The notes under the pieces are model-generated. The model saw only the letters and a program-made list of their open reading frames with translations, was not told where the DNA came from and searched no databases. Source: MPNO01 sp965200535 (GTDB taxonomy: Bacteria; Pseudomonadota; Alphaproteobacteria; MPNO01). Taken from it: DNA of 64,000 bases. This document shows, in pieces, positions 44,430 through 53,651 of the stretch. Numbering within the stretch: the stretch's first letter is position 1; each line of letters starts with the position of its first letter. The position numbers and the translations under genes were made by a program. Location: the NCBI GenBank assembly GCA_965200535.1, contig CBDAUF010000001.1, forward strand, positions 806,001-870,000, read 5' to 3'.

Positions 44430-46137
44430 CGCCGCCCTGATCGCGGCGCTGGCGGTGCTGCCGCACCTCGTCGGCGAATTCTGGGCCTACACGCTGGCGC
44501 TCTATTTTCTCTACGCCATCGCCGCGCTCGGCATCGGCCTGTGCTGGGGGCAGGCGGGGCTCCTGCCGCTCGGCCAGGCGATGTTCTTCGGGCTCGCGGC
44601 CTATCTCTCCGGCCTGTCGCTGATCCATTTCAAGGACAGCTGGCTGCTCCTGCTCCTGCTGCCGGCGGCGGCGCTGGCGCCCGGCCTGCTGGCCTACGGC
44701 ATCGGCCTTCTGGTGTTTCGCGGGCGCACCCTGACCGGGCCGTTCTTCGCCATGATCACCCTTGCCCTCACCCTGCTCGCCTTCCAGATCGCCAACAGCT
44801 GGAACGATGTCACCGGCGGTTTCAACGGCCTCAAGAACATCCCCGGACTGCCCGGGATGAGCGATTTCAACGATCTCTACTACGTTTCCGCGGCCGCCCT
44901 CGCCGCCTGCCTGATCGCGATCGCCTGGCTGCGGCGCGCGCCGGCCGGCGTCCTCTGGCGGGCGGTCGCCCAGAACGAGCAGCGGGCGCGTTTCTGCGGT
45001 TTCGCGGTGCAGAACGTGAAGGCCGTGGTGTTCGGGTTGAGCGGCGTCCTCGCCGGGATCGGCGGCGCGCTCTACGCGCCGCAGCAGAACCTCGTCACGC
45101 CGCAGCTGTGCGGCTTCATCCTCTCGGCGGAATTGGTGATCTGGGCCGCGGTCGGCGGCCGGGCGACGCTCTACGGACCGGCCGTCGGCGCCGCCCTGAT
45201 CGGCATCCTGACCGCCGACCTGCGCGACGAGATATCCTATTGGGAGGTCGTCATCGCCGCCATTTTCATCGTCGTCGTGCTGTATTTCCGGCAGGGGCTG
45301 ATGGGCTTCGTCGAACCCCTGTTCGAGCGCCTGGGCCGCCGCCCCGGCGGGCGAAACCTCGACGGTCCGGCCCGCGCGGCCGGCCCGCCGGACACCGGCT
45401 TCGCCCTGGAAGACGTCCGCGTCCGCATGGGCTCGGTGAGCATCCTGGAAGGGCTCGACCTCGCCATCGACCGGCCCGGCATCTACTGCCTCATCGGGCC
45501 GAACGGCGCCGGCAAGACCTCGTGCTTCAACGCCATGACCGGCGAGTTGCCGGTGCGCGGCGGACGGGTCCGGATCTTCGGGCGGACACGCACCGGCGCG
45601 GCCGCCGACCTGCTGAGCCGCATCGGCGTCGGCCGCAAATTCCAGGCGCCCAGCCTGTTCCCCGAGTTCACGGTGGCGGAGACTTTCAACATCGGCCTAT
45701 GGGGCGGCCGCGCCGGCGTCGGCGATCTCGTCCGCATGCGCAGCCACCGCTGGTCGAGCGCGATCCTGCGCGAAGCCCAGGCCCGCTTCCCGTTTCTTGC
45801 CGAGGAGGAGCGCACCGCCGGCGACCTCTCGCATGGCCAGCGCCAGATTCTCGAACTGGTCATGGTGCTGGTGGCCGAGCCGCGCCTGATCCTGCTCGAC
45901 GAGCCGTCCGCCGGCCTGTCGCGGACCGAGACCCGGGAGGTGATAGAGGCGATCCGCTGGGTCAGCGGCCGCCTCAACGCCTGCACGGTGATCGTCGAGC
46001 ACGACATGACCTTTGTCCGGGAGCTCGCCGACCGCGTCTTCGTGCTGCACCAGGGCCGGCTGCTGGCCGCGGGGACGGTCGCGGAGATTCACGCCGACGA
46101 ACGGGTGCGGGCGGTCTATGTCGGGGCCGCGGCGTGA
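44407..46137 (+). CDS. Fused ABC permease-ATPase (LivM/UrtC + LivG/UrtD)
   Basis: 576 residues. Residues 1-310 form the second permease, about nine helices (LGIGLCWGQAGLLPLGQAMFFGLAAYLSG, GGFNGLKNIPGLPG, GLSGVLAGIGGALY). A linker leads to a complete nucleotide-binding domain at about 330-576: Walker A GPNGAGKTS, Q-loop FQAPSLFPEFTVAE, signature LSHGQRQILEL, Walker B LILLDEPSAGLS, switch His in VEHDMTFV. These are separate genes in most LIV/urea importers; here a single ORF with no stop joins them. It overlaps the next ATPase gene by 4 bp. Confidence 0.93.
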   Translation: MASFLGHSAALIAALAVLPHLVGEFWAYTLALYFLYAIAALGIGLCWGQAGLLPLGQAMFFGLAAYLSGLSLIHFKDSWLLLLLLPAAALAPGLLAYGIGLLVFRGRTLTGPFFAMITLALTLLAFQIANSWNDVTGGFNGLKNIPGLPGMSDFNDLYYVSAAALAACLIAIAWLRRAPAGVLWRAVAQNEQRARFCGFAVQNVKAVVFGLSGVLAGIGGALYAPQQNLVTPQLCGFILSAELVIWAAVGGRATLYGPAVGAALIGILTADLRDEISYWEVVIAAIFIVVVLYFRQGLMGFVEPLFERLGRRPGGRNLDGPARAAGPPDTGFALEDVRVRMGSVSILEGLDLAIDRPGIYCLIGPNGAGKTSCFNAMTGELPVRGGRVRIFGRTRTGAAADLLSRIGVGRKFQAPSLFPEFTVAETFNIGLWGGRAGVGDLVRMRSHRWSSAILREAQARFPFLAEEERTAGDLSHGQRQILELVMVLVAEPRLILLDEPSAGLSRTETREVIEAIRWVSGRLNACTVIVEHDMTFVRELADRVFVLHQGRLLAAGTVAEIHADERVRAVYVGAAA

Positions 46138-46826
46138 GCGGACCGTTGTTTTCCTTCGCCGGCGTCAGCGGCGGCTACGGTGCGGTCACGGTCGTGCGCG
46201 GGGTGGACGGCGCGGTCGCGGCCGGCGAAGCCTGCTGCGTCCTCGGCCGCAACGGGGTCGGCAAGACGACGCTGATGCGCCTGCTGACCGGCCATCTGCC
46301 GCTGCAGTCCGGCACGGTGCGCTTCGACGGGCAACCCCTCGACGGGCTCGCGCCCGACCGGCGGCGGCGGCTCGGCCTGATCTACTGCCCGCAGGACCGG
46401 CCGGTGTTCGACAATCTCTCGGTGCGCGAGAACCTCACCCTGATGGCTCCGTTCGATGCGCATCGATACGCCGCGCTGTTCGCCGCCTTTCCGATCCTCG
46501 AAGCGCGCATGGCGCAGTCCGCCGGGACGCTGAGCGGCGGCGAACGCAAGATCCTGTCCTTCGCACGCGGCGTCGCCGAGACCGGGCAATTGCTGCTGCT
46601 CGACGAACCCAGCGAAGGCGTCCAGCAGGAAAATGTCGAGCGGATGGCGGGGTTTCTCCGCCGGGCCAAGGACGCCGGGCGCGCCTTGCTGATCGTCGAA
46701 CAGAACCTCGCCTTCGCCCTGGAGATCGCCGACCGGGTGATCGTCATGGACCGCGGCGAGGCGGTGCTCGCCGGCGCGGCGGCGGACCTCACCGAGGAAA
46801 CCCTGGCGGCTCACATGCATGTGTAG
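46134..46826 (+). CDS. ABC transporter ATP-binding protein (LivF/UrtE-like)
   Basis: 230 residues from GTG overlapping the preceding stop. Walker A GRNGVGKTT, Q-loop PQDRPVFDNLSVRENL, signature LSGGERKILSFA, Walker B LLLLDEPSEGVQ, switch VEQNLAFALEIADR. It is the second ATPase that would pair with the ATPase domain of the fused protein. Closer in feel to UrtE (DEPSEGVQ) than to amino-acid LivF. Completes the importer operon that starts at 42324. Confidence 0.93.
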   Translation: MSGPLFSFAGVSGGYGAVTVVRGVDGAVAAGEACCVLGRNGVGKTTLMRLLTGHLPLQSGTVRFDGQPLDGLAPDRRRRLGLIYCPQDRPVFDNLSVRENLTLMAPFDAHRYAALFAAFPILEARMAQSAGTLSGGERKILSFARGVAETGQLLLLDEPSEGVQQENVERMAGFLRRAKDAGRALLIVEQNLAFALEIADRVIVMDRGEAVLAGAAADLTEETLAAHMHV

Positions 46827-46921
46827 GAGGGCCGGCCCGGCCAAATCCGTTAGACATCGCGGCGGCGGAACGGAATAATCCGCGCCGGCCGGCGATCGGC
46901 GGCAACGACGGCGGGGCGGAT

Positions 46922-47710
46922 ATGGACGACGGTTTCGACAGCGCGGCGCTGCTCAGCATCAGCGGACGGGTCATCGTCGTCACCGGCGGCGGCAAGGGGA
47001 TCGGGCGCGTCTATTGCGAACGCATGGCCCAGGCCGGCGCCAGGATGGTGGTTGCCGACATCGACGCCGAGGCCAACGACGACACCGTGGCGGCGATCCG
47101 CGCGGCCGGCGGCGAGGCGGTCGCCTGCGCCACCGATGTCAGCGACGCCGACCAGGCCGAACGGATGGCGCGGACCGCGGTGGACGCCTTCGGGCGCATC
47201 GACGGGCTGCTGAACAACGCCTCGCTGATGAGCGTCCTGCCGCGCGGCGACTGGACGGAGATCGACGTGGCGCGCTGGGACCGGGTGATGGAGGTCAACC
47301 TGCGCGGCATCTTCGTGTGCTGCCGCGCGGTGGTGCCGCAGATGAAGGCGCAGGGCGGCGGCAAGATCGTCAACATCTCGTCCGGCCGGTTCTGGATGGG
47401 TGCGCCCAACCGGCTCGACTATTCGACGTCCAAGGCCGGGGTCATCGGTCTCACCCGCTCGCTGGCAACCGAGGTCGGCCCGTACAACATCTGCGTCAAC
47501 GCGATCACGCCGGGCTTCACGCTGAGCGACACCCAGGTCGCCTCGTCCGGCGACTACGCCCAGAAGAACGAGCCGCCGCCCGGGCGCATCATCCGCCGCC
47601 ACCAGTATCCCGACGACCTGGTCGGCGCGGCGATGTTCCTGATGTCGGCGGGCGCGAATTTCATCACCGGCCAGACCATCAATGTCGATGGCGGCCAGGC
47701 GATGCACTGA
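46922..47710 (+). CDS. SDR-family oxidoreductase
   Basis: 262 residues. Classical short-chain dehydrogenase: VTGGGKGIGRVYCE cofactor loop, ADIDAE (acidic end of strand 2, favouring NAD), NNAS, the catalytic Ser in VNISSGRFWMG, Tyr/Lys in DYSTSKAG, and the ending FITGQTINVDGGQ. Ninety-five base pairs after the importer operon; TTAGAC at 46849-46854 lies in its upstream region. Likely oxidises or reduces an alcohol/ketone intermediate of the pathway encoded here. Confidence 0.92.
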   Translation: MDDGFDSAALLSISGRVIVVTGGGKGIGRVYCERMAQAGARMVVADIDAEANDDTVAAIRAAGGEAVACATDVSDADQAERMARTAVDAFGRIDGLLNNASLMSVLPRGDWTEIDVARWDRVMEVNLRGIFVCCRAVVPQMKAQGGGKIVNISSGRFWMGAPNRLDYSTSKAGVIGLTRSLATEVGPYNICVNAITPGFTLSDTQVASSGDYAQKNEPPPGRIIRRHQYPDDLVGAAMFLMSAGANFITGQTINVDGGQAMH

Positions 47711-47735
47711 GACGCGCGGCGCTGGACCCCGGAGG

Positions 47736-48959
47736 ATGCGGATTCCAGGCGGCGCGAACGCTCCCGGCCTGACCGCGGAAACCTTCGACACCGGACGCCA
47801 CCTCGCCAACGCGCGCCGCCGGGCGGCCGCCGGCATCGACGACATCCTAGTGATCGACGCCGATGCGCATGTGTACGAGAAGGAATCGATCGTCGAGATC
47901 ATTCCGCTGATCGAGGACCCGATCGTCCGGCAGCTCGCGCAAAGCGCCCAGGGCGCAGCCCGCCAAGCAGCCCGGTTTCCGCTCGACCGCGTCGCCTATC
48001 ACGATGCCGGCGGGCGGATCGTGCGCGACATCCTGCGCCGCCTCGAGACCACGCCGGGCGGGGCGGCCCACCGGGCGGCCGTGCTCGCGCTTCGCGCGAT
48101 GGACGCGATGGGGATCGACATCGCCGCGCTGTCGCCGTTCGGGCTCCAGATCATGGGCCTGCATCCCCAGCCGGAGGTGGAGGCGGGGGTCCTCGGCGCC
48201 TACAACCGGTGGCTCACCGAGCGGGTCCTGCCCGGCTCGCCGCGGCTGCTGGGTTGGATCATGCTCCCCTTCAACGCCCCCCGCGCGGCCCTCGACACGG
48301 TCGAGGCCTATGCCGGCCGTCCGGGTGTCGCCGGGTTCCAGGTGACCGCGCTGCGCGAAAAGCCGGTGCACGACAACGCCTACATGCCGGTCTATGCGGC
48401 GATCGAGGAAACCGGCCTGCCCCTCGCCTTCCACGGCGGGGCCGACTGGGAAGACCCGCTGTTCCGCACGGTGAGCCGGTTCGCCGCCGTCAAGGCGCTG
48501 TCGCAGCAGTGGTACAACATCGTCCATTGCACCAACTGGGTGGTCAACGGGATGGCGGAGCGGTTTCCCGCTCTGCCGGTGATCTGGATGGATTCGGGGG
48601 TCTCGTGGGTGCCGTGGCTGATGATGCGGCTCGACAACGAATACCGTATGCGGAGTTCGGAATGCCCCTCGCTCAGGCGCCTGCCGAGCGCCTACATGAA
48701 GGAGATGTACTACACATCCAACCCGGTCGAGGTGCCCGACCGGGAGGACGCGCTGGCCGCCGCATACCGCGCCATCGATGCCCCCAACAGCCTGGTCTAC
48801 GCCTCCAACTATCCGGCGCCCGACATGGACCTGCCGGGCGCGATCGGCGATCTTGCGATCCTGGGCGAGGCGGACAAGCGCCGCATTCTGGGCGGGACGG
48901 CGCGGCGGCTGTTCGGGCTGCCCGAAACGGTTACCGCCGGCCATATGCAGGACGGGTAG
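47736..48959 (+). CDS. Amidohydrolase family protein (ACMSD-like branch)
   Basis: 407 residues. A metal-dependent (beta/alpha)8 enzyme: D-x-H in VIDADAHVYE, the His of LAFHGGADWED, VHCTNWVVNGMAERFPALPVIWMDSG and a late NYPAPDMDLPG. This branch includes decarboxylases (ACMSD, 5-carboxyvanillate and gamma-resorcylate decarboxylases) and hydrolases. The ATG at 47736 touches its GGAGG, which is poor spacing; the true start could be the GTG near 47850, just before the metal motif. A UbiD gene follows. Confidence 0.87.
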   Translation: MRIPGGANAPGLTAETFDTGRHLANARRRAAAGIDDILVIDADAHVYEKESIVEIIPLIEDPIVRQLAQSAQGAARQAARFPLDRVAYHDAGGRIVRDILRRLETTPGGAAHRAAVLALRAMDAMGIDIAALSPFGLQIMGLHPQPEVEAGVLGAYNRWLTERVLPGSPRLLGWIMLPFNAPRAALDTVEAYAGRPGVAGFQVTALREKPVHDNAYMPVYAAIEETGLPLAFHGGADWEDPLFRTVSRFAAVKALSQQWYNIVHCTNWVVNGMAERFPALPVIWMDSGVSWVPWLMMRLDNEYRMRSSECPSLRRLPSAYMKEMYYTSNPVEVPDREDALAAAYRAIDAPNSLVYASNYPAPDMDLPGAIGDLAILGEADKRRILGGTARRLFGLPETVTAGHMQDG

Positions 48960-49037
48960 CGGCCCGCGGCGGCGGGCGGACGGACGGCGCCGCGGACGCG
49001 GCAATCGCGGGTGCGACAACCACGAGCGGGAGAGGAT

Positions 49038-50507
49038 ATGGCTGACGGCGGCTCCACGGGCTACGGCGAATACGACCGGCCCCACGAAGACCTGCGCGAA
49101 TGGATCGAGCGGGCGGACGCGCTCGGCGAACTGATGCGCATCGACGGGGTCGACTGGAACCTCGAGATGGGCTCCGTCGCCGAGATGATCTACCACGCCA
49201 AACCGGACAACCCGCCGGCGATCCTGTTCGAGAACATTCCGGGCTACCCGTCCGACTACCGGGTGCTGTCGGGCGCGACGAACTCGATGAACAGGCTGGC
49301 GATGACCCTGGGTTTCCCGAAACCGCAGGGCCCGATCGACGTCGTCCAGAGCTACCGCGACAGGCTGAAAGACTTCGAGCCGCTGCCGGCCAGGGAGCTC
49401 AACACCGGCCCGGTGATGGAGAATGTCGACCGCGACGACGAGGTCGATCTGTACAAGTTTCCGGTCCCACTGCTGCACGAGGAGGACGGCGGGCGCTATT
49501 TCGGCACCGGCGACCTGGTGACCACGCGCGACCCCGACGACGACTGGGTCAACCTCGGAACCTACCGGGTCCAGGTCCACGACAAGAACACGGTCGGGCT
49601 GTGGATTTCCCCCGGCAAGCACGGACGGCTGATCCGCGACAAGTATTTCGCCAGGGGCGAGCCCTGCCCCGTCGCCATCAGCGTCGGCCAGGATCCGCTG
49701 CTTTTCCTGTCGTCGGCGAACGAGGTGGCGTGGGGGACGCCGGAATTCGCCCACGCCGGCGGCCACCGGGGGATTCCCTTCGACATCACCAACAGCGAAA
49801 TCCACGGCCTGCCGATGGCCGCCGCCGCCGAGATCGTGCTGGAGGGCGAGATCGTGCCCGACGAGAAGCGCATCGAGGGCCCCTTCGGCGAATGGACCGG
49901 CTACTACGCGAGCGCCGAGCGCGAGGACTATGTGGTCAGGGTGCGCAGGGTCTATCACCGCAACCAGCCGATCCACACCATGGCGCGCCCCGGGCGGCCG
50001 CCGTCCGACTATTCGTTCTCCAAGTGCACCGTGAAGGCGGCGATGATCTGGGACCAGGTCGAGCGCGCCGGCCTGCCCGGCGTCAAGGGCGTCTGGAGCA
50101 TGGAGTTCGGCGGCGGGCGCATGTTCAACGTCATCTCCATCGAGCAGAAATACCCCGGCCATGCGCGCCAGGCGCTGCTGCTCGCGGCCGGGGCCCATGC
50201 GGCCAACTATCTCGGCCGCTTCGTGGTCGTGGTCGACGACGACATCGATCCGACCAGCGTCCACGACGTGATGTGGGCGATCGCCTCGCGCTGCGACCCG
50301 GAGCACGACATCGACACCATCCGCCGCACCTGGTCCGGGCCGCTCGACCCCATGAAGCGGCCGGGCGAGAACATGAACAGCCGGGCGCTGATCGACGCCT
50401 GCCGGCCCTATGAGTGGATGTCGGAATTTCCCCCGGTCGCCGAGTCGAGCCCTGCGGAAAGGGCCCGCATCCGCAAGAAATTCGGCCATCTTCTGGAGAC
50501 GCTGTAG
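49038..50507 (+). CDS. UbiD-family prFMN-dependent decarboxylase
   Basis: 489 residues, the usual UbiD length. Conserved features: LREWIERADALGELMRIDGVDWNLEMG at the start, YRVQVHDKNTVGLWI (substrate/prFMN Arg region), HRGIPFDITNSEIHGLPM, and the catalytic E-x-P segment EGPFGEWTGYYA. UbiD enzymes reversibly (de)carboxylate aromatic and unsaturated acids using prenylated FMN made by UbiX. No ubiX is in the window. GGGAGAGGAT precedes the ATG. The context suggests a non-ubiquinone, catabolic role. Confidence 0.92.
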   Translation: MADGGSTGYGEYDRPHEDLREWIERADALGELMRIDGVDWNLEMGSVAEMIYHAKPDNPPAILFENIPGYPSDYRVLSGATNSMNRLAMTLGFPKPQGPIDVVQSYRDRLKDFEPLPARELNTGPVMENVDRDDEVDLYKFPVPLLHEEDGGRYFGTGDLVTTRDPDDDWVNLGTYRVQVHDKNTVGLWISPGKHGRLIRDKYFARGEPCPVAISVGQDPLLFLSSANEVAWGTPEFAHAGGHRGIPFDITNSEIHGLPMAAAAEIVLEGEIVPDEKRIEGPFGEWTGYYASAEREDYVVRVRRVYHRNQPIHTMARPGRPPSDYSFSKCTVKAAMIWDQVERAGLPGVKGVWSMEFGGGRMFNVISIEQKYPGHARQALLLAAGAHAANYLGRFVVVVDDDIDPTSVHDVMWAIASRCDPEHDIDTIRRTWSGPLDPMKRPGENMNSRALIDACRPYEWMSEFPPVAESSPAERARIRKKFGHLLETL

Positions 50508-50548
50508 ACCGCGCGCCGGCGGCAGGCGTGCGCAGGGGAGGCTGCGCC

Positions 50549-51376
50549 ATGAGCGGCGAAACGATCGGCAGCGTCGGCGTCATCGGGCTCGGCAAGATGG
50601 GCGGGGCGCTCGCCCGCCACCTCGCCGCGGCGGGGTTCGAGACGCACGGCTGCGATGTCCGCGCCGAGGCAGCGACGGCGGCCGCAGCCGACGGTGTCGC
50701 GCCAGCGGCCTCGCCGGCGGCGCTCGCCGCGGCCAGCGACCTCGTCATCGTCGCCGTCGGGTTCGATTCGGAGGTCGAGGCGGCGCTGTTCGGCGCCGAC
50801 GGGGCGATGGCCTCGCCGCGGCCGGGTGCGGTCGTCGCGGTCGCCTCCACGGTCGCGCCGGCGACCATGCTGCGGATCGCGGAGCGGATCGGCGGCCGGG
50901 CTCAGGTGCTCGACATCCCGATGGCGCGCGGCGAACAGGCGGCGGTCGACGGCAGGCTGTTGATCTTCGGCGGCGGCGACCGGGCGGTCTTCGACCGCTG
51001 CCGCCCGGCGTTCTCGACCTTTTCCGACTCCGTCCACTGGCTCGGCCCGGTCGGCGCCGGCCAGGTGGGCAAACTCGTCAACAACCTGATCCTCTGGGCC
51101 TGCATCTCGGCGAACGAGGAGGGTTTCCGGCTGGCCGGAGCGCTCGGCGTCGAGGCGGGGCCGCTGCGCGACGCCCTGCTGCAGTCGAGCGCCGACAACT
51201 GGGCGCTCGCCACCGAGGCCGTCGAGCGGCCGATGCCGTGGGCCGAGAAGGACATGACGATCGTGCTCCGGGAAGCCGACGCCGCCCGGGTGTCGCTGCC
51301 GCTCTGCGGCACCGTCAAGGAGGTGATCAAGGGGGTCAAGATCGCCCGCGGCCAGACCATGCCGGAGGAGAGATAG
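50549..51376 (+). CDS. Beta-hydroxyacid dehydrogenase family (3-hydroxyisobutyrate dehydrogenase-like)
   Basis: 275 residues. N-terminal NAD(P) motif GVIGLGKMGGALARHLAAAG, substrate-binding region DIPMARGEQAAVDG (family consensus D-x-P-x-S/A-G-G), and the catalytic Lys in GAGQVGKLVNN. AGGGGAGG upstream of the ATG. Length is slightly short of the usual 290. Co-directional with UbiD and 3 bp before the OCD-like gene. Substrate unknown; a hydroxy acid from ring or side-chain cleavage is plausible. Confidence 0.9.
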   Translation: MSGETIGSVGVIGLGKMGGALARHLAAAGFETHGCDVRAEAATAAAADGVAPAASPAALAAASDLVIVAVGFDSEVEAALFGADGAMASPRPGAVVAVASTVAPATMLRIAERIGGRAQVLDIPMARGEQAAVDGRLLIFGGGDRAVFDRCRPAFSTFSDSVHWLGPVGAGQVGKLVNNLILWACISANEEGFRLAGALGVEAGPLRDALLQSSADNWALATEAVERPMPWAEKDMTIVLREADAARVSLPLCGTVKEVIKGVKIARGQTMPEER

Positions 51377-51379
51377 ACA

Positions 51380-52480
51380 GTGCTGCTGATCGACAACGAG
51401 GCGGTCGCCGCCGTACTCGACATGCCGTCCTGCATCGAGGCCCAGGAGGCCGCGTTCCGGCGCATTCCCGACGGCGGTGCGGCCTTCCGCGGCAGGATCG
51501 ACATGTACGCACCCTGCGAACGGCCCGACGGCTATTACCGCTGGGGGACGATGGAGGGCTACAACGACGGGATTCTGGCGATCCGCATGAAGTCCGACGT
51601 CGTCACTTGGCCGCGCGACGAAACGGGCCGCCGGACCGAGGACAAGTACTGCGTCGAACCCGGGACCTATTGCGGACTGATCTTCCTGTGGAGCGCGCTG
51701 AACGGCGAGCCGCTGGCGATCGTCAACGACGGGGTGCTGCAGCACATGCGGGTCGGCGGCGGCGCGGGCATCGGCGTCAAGCATCTCTCGAGGCCCGACT
51801 CGGCCGTGGTCGGCATGCTGGGCTCGGGCGGCATGGCGCGCACCTATCTCGAGGCCATCTGCGCGGTGCGCTCCATCGCCGGGGTCCGGGTCTACAGCCC
51901 CACGCGGGCCAACCGCGAGCGCTACGCGGCCGAGATGTCCGGCCGTCTGTCGGTCCCGGTCAGCCCGGTCGACAGCGCCCGGGCCGCGGTCGCCGGCGCC
52001 GACATCGTGGCGAGCGCGACCGACAGCATGGAGCCCACCTTCGATGCCGCGTGGCTCGAACCCGGCATGCACGTCACCAATCTCGGGCCGGACGAGGTCG
52101 GGCCGCAAGCGCTGGCGCGGTTCGATGTGAAAATTCGCCAAGGCGTTCCGGGCATCCGGCTGCCGGAGAGCGAGCGGATGCAGCCCGGTATCGGCCACAG
52201 CCCGATGGCGGTGCTCGCCGGCACCGAGGCCGAACTCCAGCGCCTGCCGCCGCGGCGCGAGAACGATATCTATCTCGAGGCGTTTCCGACCTACTGCGAC
52301 CTCGTCGCCGGGCGGGCGCCGGGGCGAACCGACGCGGAGCAGATCACGTTCTACCAGAACACGGGCTTCCAGGGTCTCCAGTTCTCCTCGGTCGGCGGGC
52401 TGGTCTACCGCAGGGCCCGGGAAGCGGGTCTCGGCCGGGAGCTCCCGACCGAGTGGTTCCTCCAGGACATCCGGGACTGA
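51380..52480 (+). CDS. Ornithine cyclodeaminase/mu-crystallin family protein
   Basis: 366 residues from GTG at 51380. NAD-binding motif VVGMLGSGGMARTYLEAI, the preceding QHMRVGGGAGIGVKHL (family R-T-G-A segment, here RVGGGAG), and FDAAWLEPGMHVTNLG. About 40 residues longer than typical OCD, with an insertion around 60-90 (YRWGTMEGYNDGILAIRMKSDV). It is intact, unlike its relative at 9992. Members reduce cyclic imines or oxidise amino acids; both copies sit among Rieske, amidohydrolase or decarboxylase genes. Confidence 0.88.
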   Translation: MLLIDNEAVAAVLDMPSCIEAQEAAFRRIPDGGAAFRGRIDMYAPCERPDGYYRWGTMEGYNDGILAIRMKSDVVTWPRDETGRRTEDKYCVEPGTYCGLIFLWSALNGEPLAIVNDGVLQHMRVGGGAGIGVKHLSRPDSAVVGMLGSGGMARTYLEAICAVRSIAGVRVYSPTRANRERYAAEMSGRLSVPVSPVDSARAAVAGADIVASATDSMEPTFDAAWLEPGMHVTNLGPDEVGPQALARFDVKIRQGVPGIRLPESERMQPGIGHSPMAVLAGTEAELQRLPPRRENDIYLEAFPTYCDLVAGRAPGRTDAEQITFYQNTGFQGLQFSSVGGLVYRRAREAGLGRELPTEWFLQDIRD

Positions 52481-52553
52481 AACCGCACGCCGGACCTATG
52501 GAGCGGGCCGGCGTATTGTGGGACAGTCTCGCAAACCGGACAGGAGACAGGCG

Positions 52554-53612
52554 ATGAGCAGAGGGCTCGATACGAGGCCGGAGATGACCAACGCCCGGGC
52601 CGACTATTACGGCCGGATCGACGGGTACAACCTGGCGCCGCTGTGGGAGGTGCTGCACAAGTTGCTGGCGCGGGAGCCGGTGACGGAGGCGACCCCCTAT
52701 CTGTGGCACTACGACTCGCTCCGCCCCTCGCTGATGGAATCGGCCGACGTGATCTCCACCGAGGAGGCCGAGCGCCGGGTGCTGGTCCTCGAGAACCCGA
52801 CCATGCGCGGCAAGTCCTGCATCACCGAGGCGCTCTACGCCGGGCTGCAGTTGATCATGCCCGGCGAAATTGCCGCCACCCACCGCCACAGCCCGGCGGC
52901 GCTCCGCTTCATCGTCGAGGGCAGCCGCGCCTACACCGCGATCGACGGCGAGAAGGCCTACATGGAGCCGGGCGACCTGATCCTCACCCCGTCCTGGGTC
53001 TGGCACGACCACGGGCACGAGGGCGAGGTCCCGGTGGTGTGGCTCGACGGGCTCGACATCCCGATGGTGCGCTTCATGGGGCCGGTCTTCGCCGAACCCC
53101 ACCCGGACGAGACCCACGCCCCGGGCAATCCGACCGGCGACAATCTGGCCCGCTACGGGGCGAACATGCTGCCCTACGGCGCGCGCCTGCGCGACGAGAA
53201 GAATTCGCCTGTCTTCCACTACCCCTTCGCGCGCACCCGGGAGACGCTGGTCGAACTCGCCGGGGCGCAGGACCTCGACCCCTATCACGGGGTCAAGATG
53301 GAATTCGTCAACCCGGCCAACGGCGGGCCGACGATGCCGACGCTCGGCACCTACATGCAACTGGTGCCCAAGGGATTCTCCACCGAGAGCTACCGTTCGA
53401 CCGCCGCCTGGGTCTATTCGGTGGCCGAGGGCAGCGGGCGGACGGTCATCGGCGAGGAGACGTTCGAATGGGGGCCGCGCGACACCTTCGTCGTGCCCGC
53501 CTGGTATCCGCACAGCCACGAGGCCGACGACGACGCCTTCCTGTTCAGCTTCTCCGACAAGCCGGTGCACGATTCGCTCGGCTGGTTCCGCGAACGGCGC
53601 GGCAACGCGTAG
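52554..53612 (+). CDS. Gentisate 1,2-dioxygenase-like cupin protein
   Basis: 352 residues, the length of gentisate or 1-hydroxy-2-naphthoate dioxygenases. The first cupin has iron ligands in ATHRHSPAALRFIVEG and a later HDHGHEG segment; the second cupin is seen in RSTAAWVYSVAEGSGR and FVVPAWYPHSHEAD. Start MSRGLDTRPEMTNAR with AGGAGAC before the ATG. Likely opens a gentisate- or salicylate-like ring; substrate choice cannot be read from sequence. Last gene of the rightward UbiD-OCD run. Confidence 0.88.
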   Translation: MSRGLDTRPEMTNARADYYGRIDGYNLAPLWEVLHKLLAREPVTEATPYLWHYDSLRPSLMESADVISTEEAERRVLVLENPTMRGKSCITEALYAGLQLIMPGEIAATHRHSPAALRFIVEGSRAYTAIDGEKAYMEPGDLILTPSWVWHDHGHEGEVPVVWLDGLDIPMVRFMGPVFAEPHPDETHAPGNPTGDNLARYGANMLPYGARLRDEKNSPVFHYPFARTRETLVELAGAQDLDPYHGVKMEFVNPANGGPTMPTLGTYMQLVPKGFSTESYRSTAAWVYSVAEGSGRTVIGEETFEWGPRDTFVVPAWYPHSHEADDDAFLFSFSDKPVHDSLGWFRERRGNA

Positions 53613-53651
53613 GCCCCCGGCCCCCGGCGCGGCCCCGCATCCGTCCGGAAA

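Noticed and set aside
47847..50489. 880-codon minus-strand open frame
   Set aside because: Shadow of the amidohydrolase and UbiD genes, both with catalytic motifs on the plus strand.
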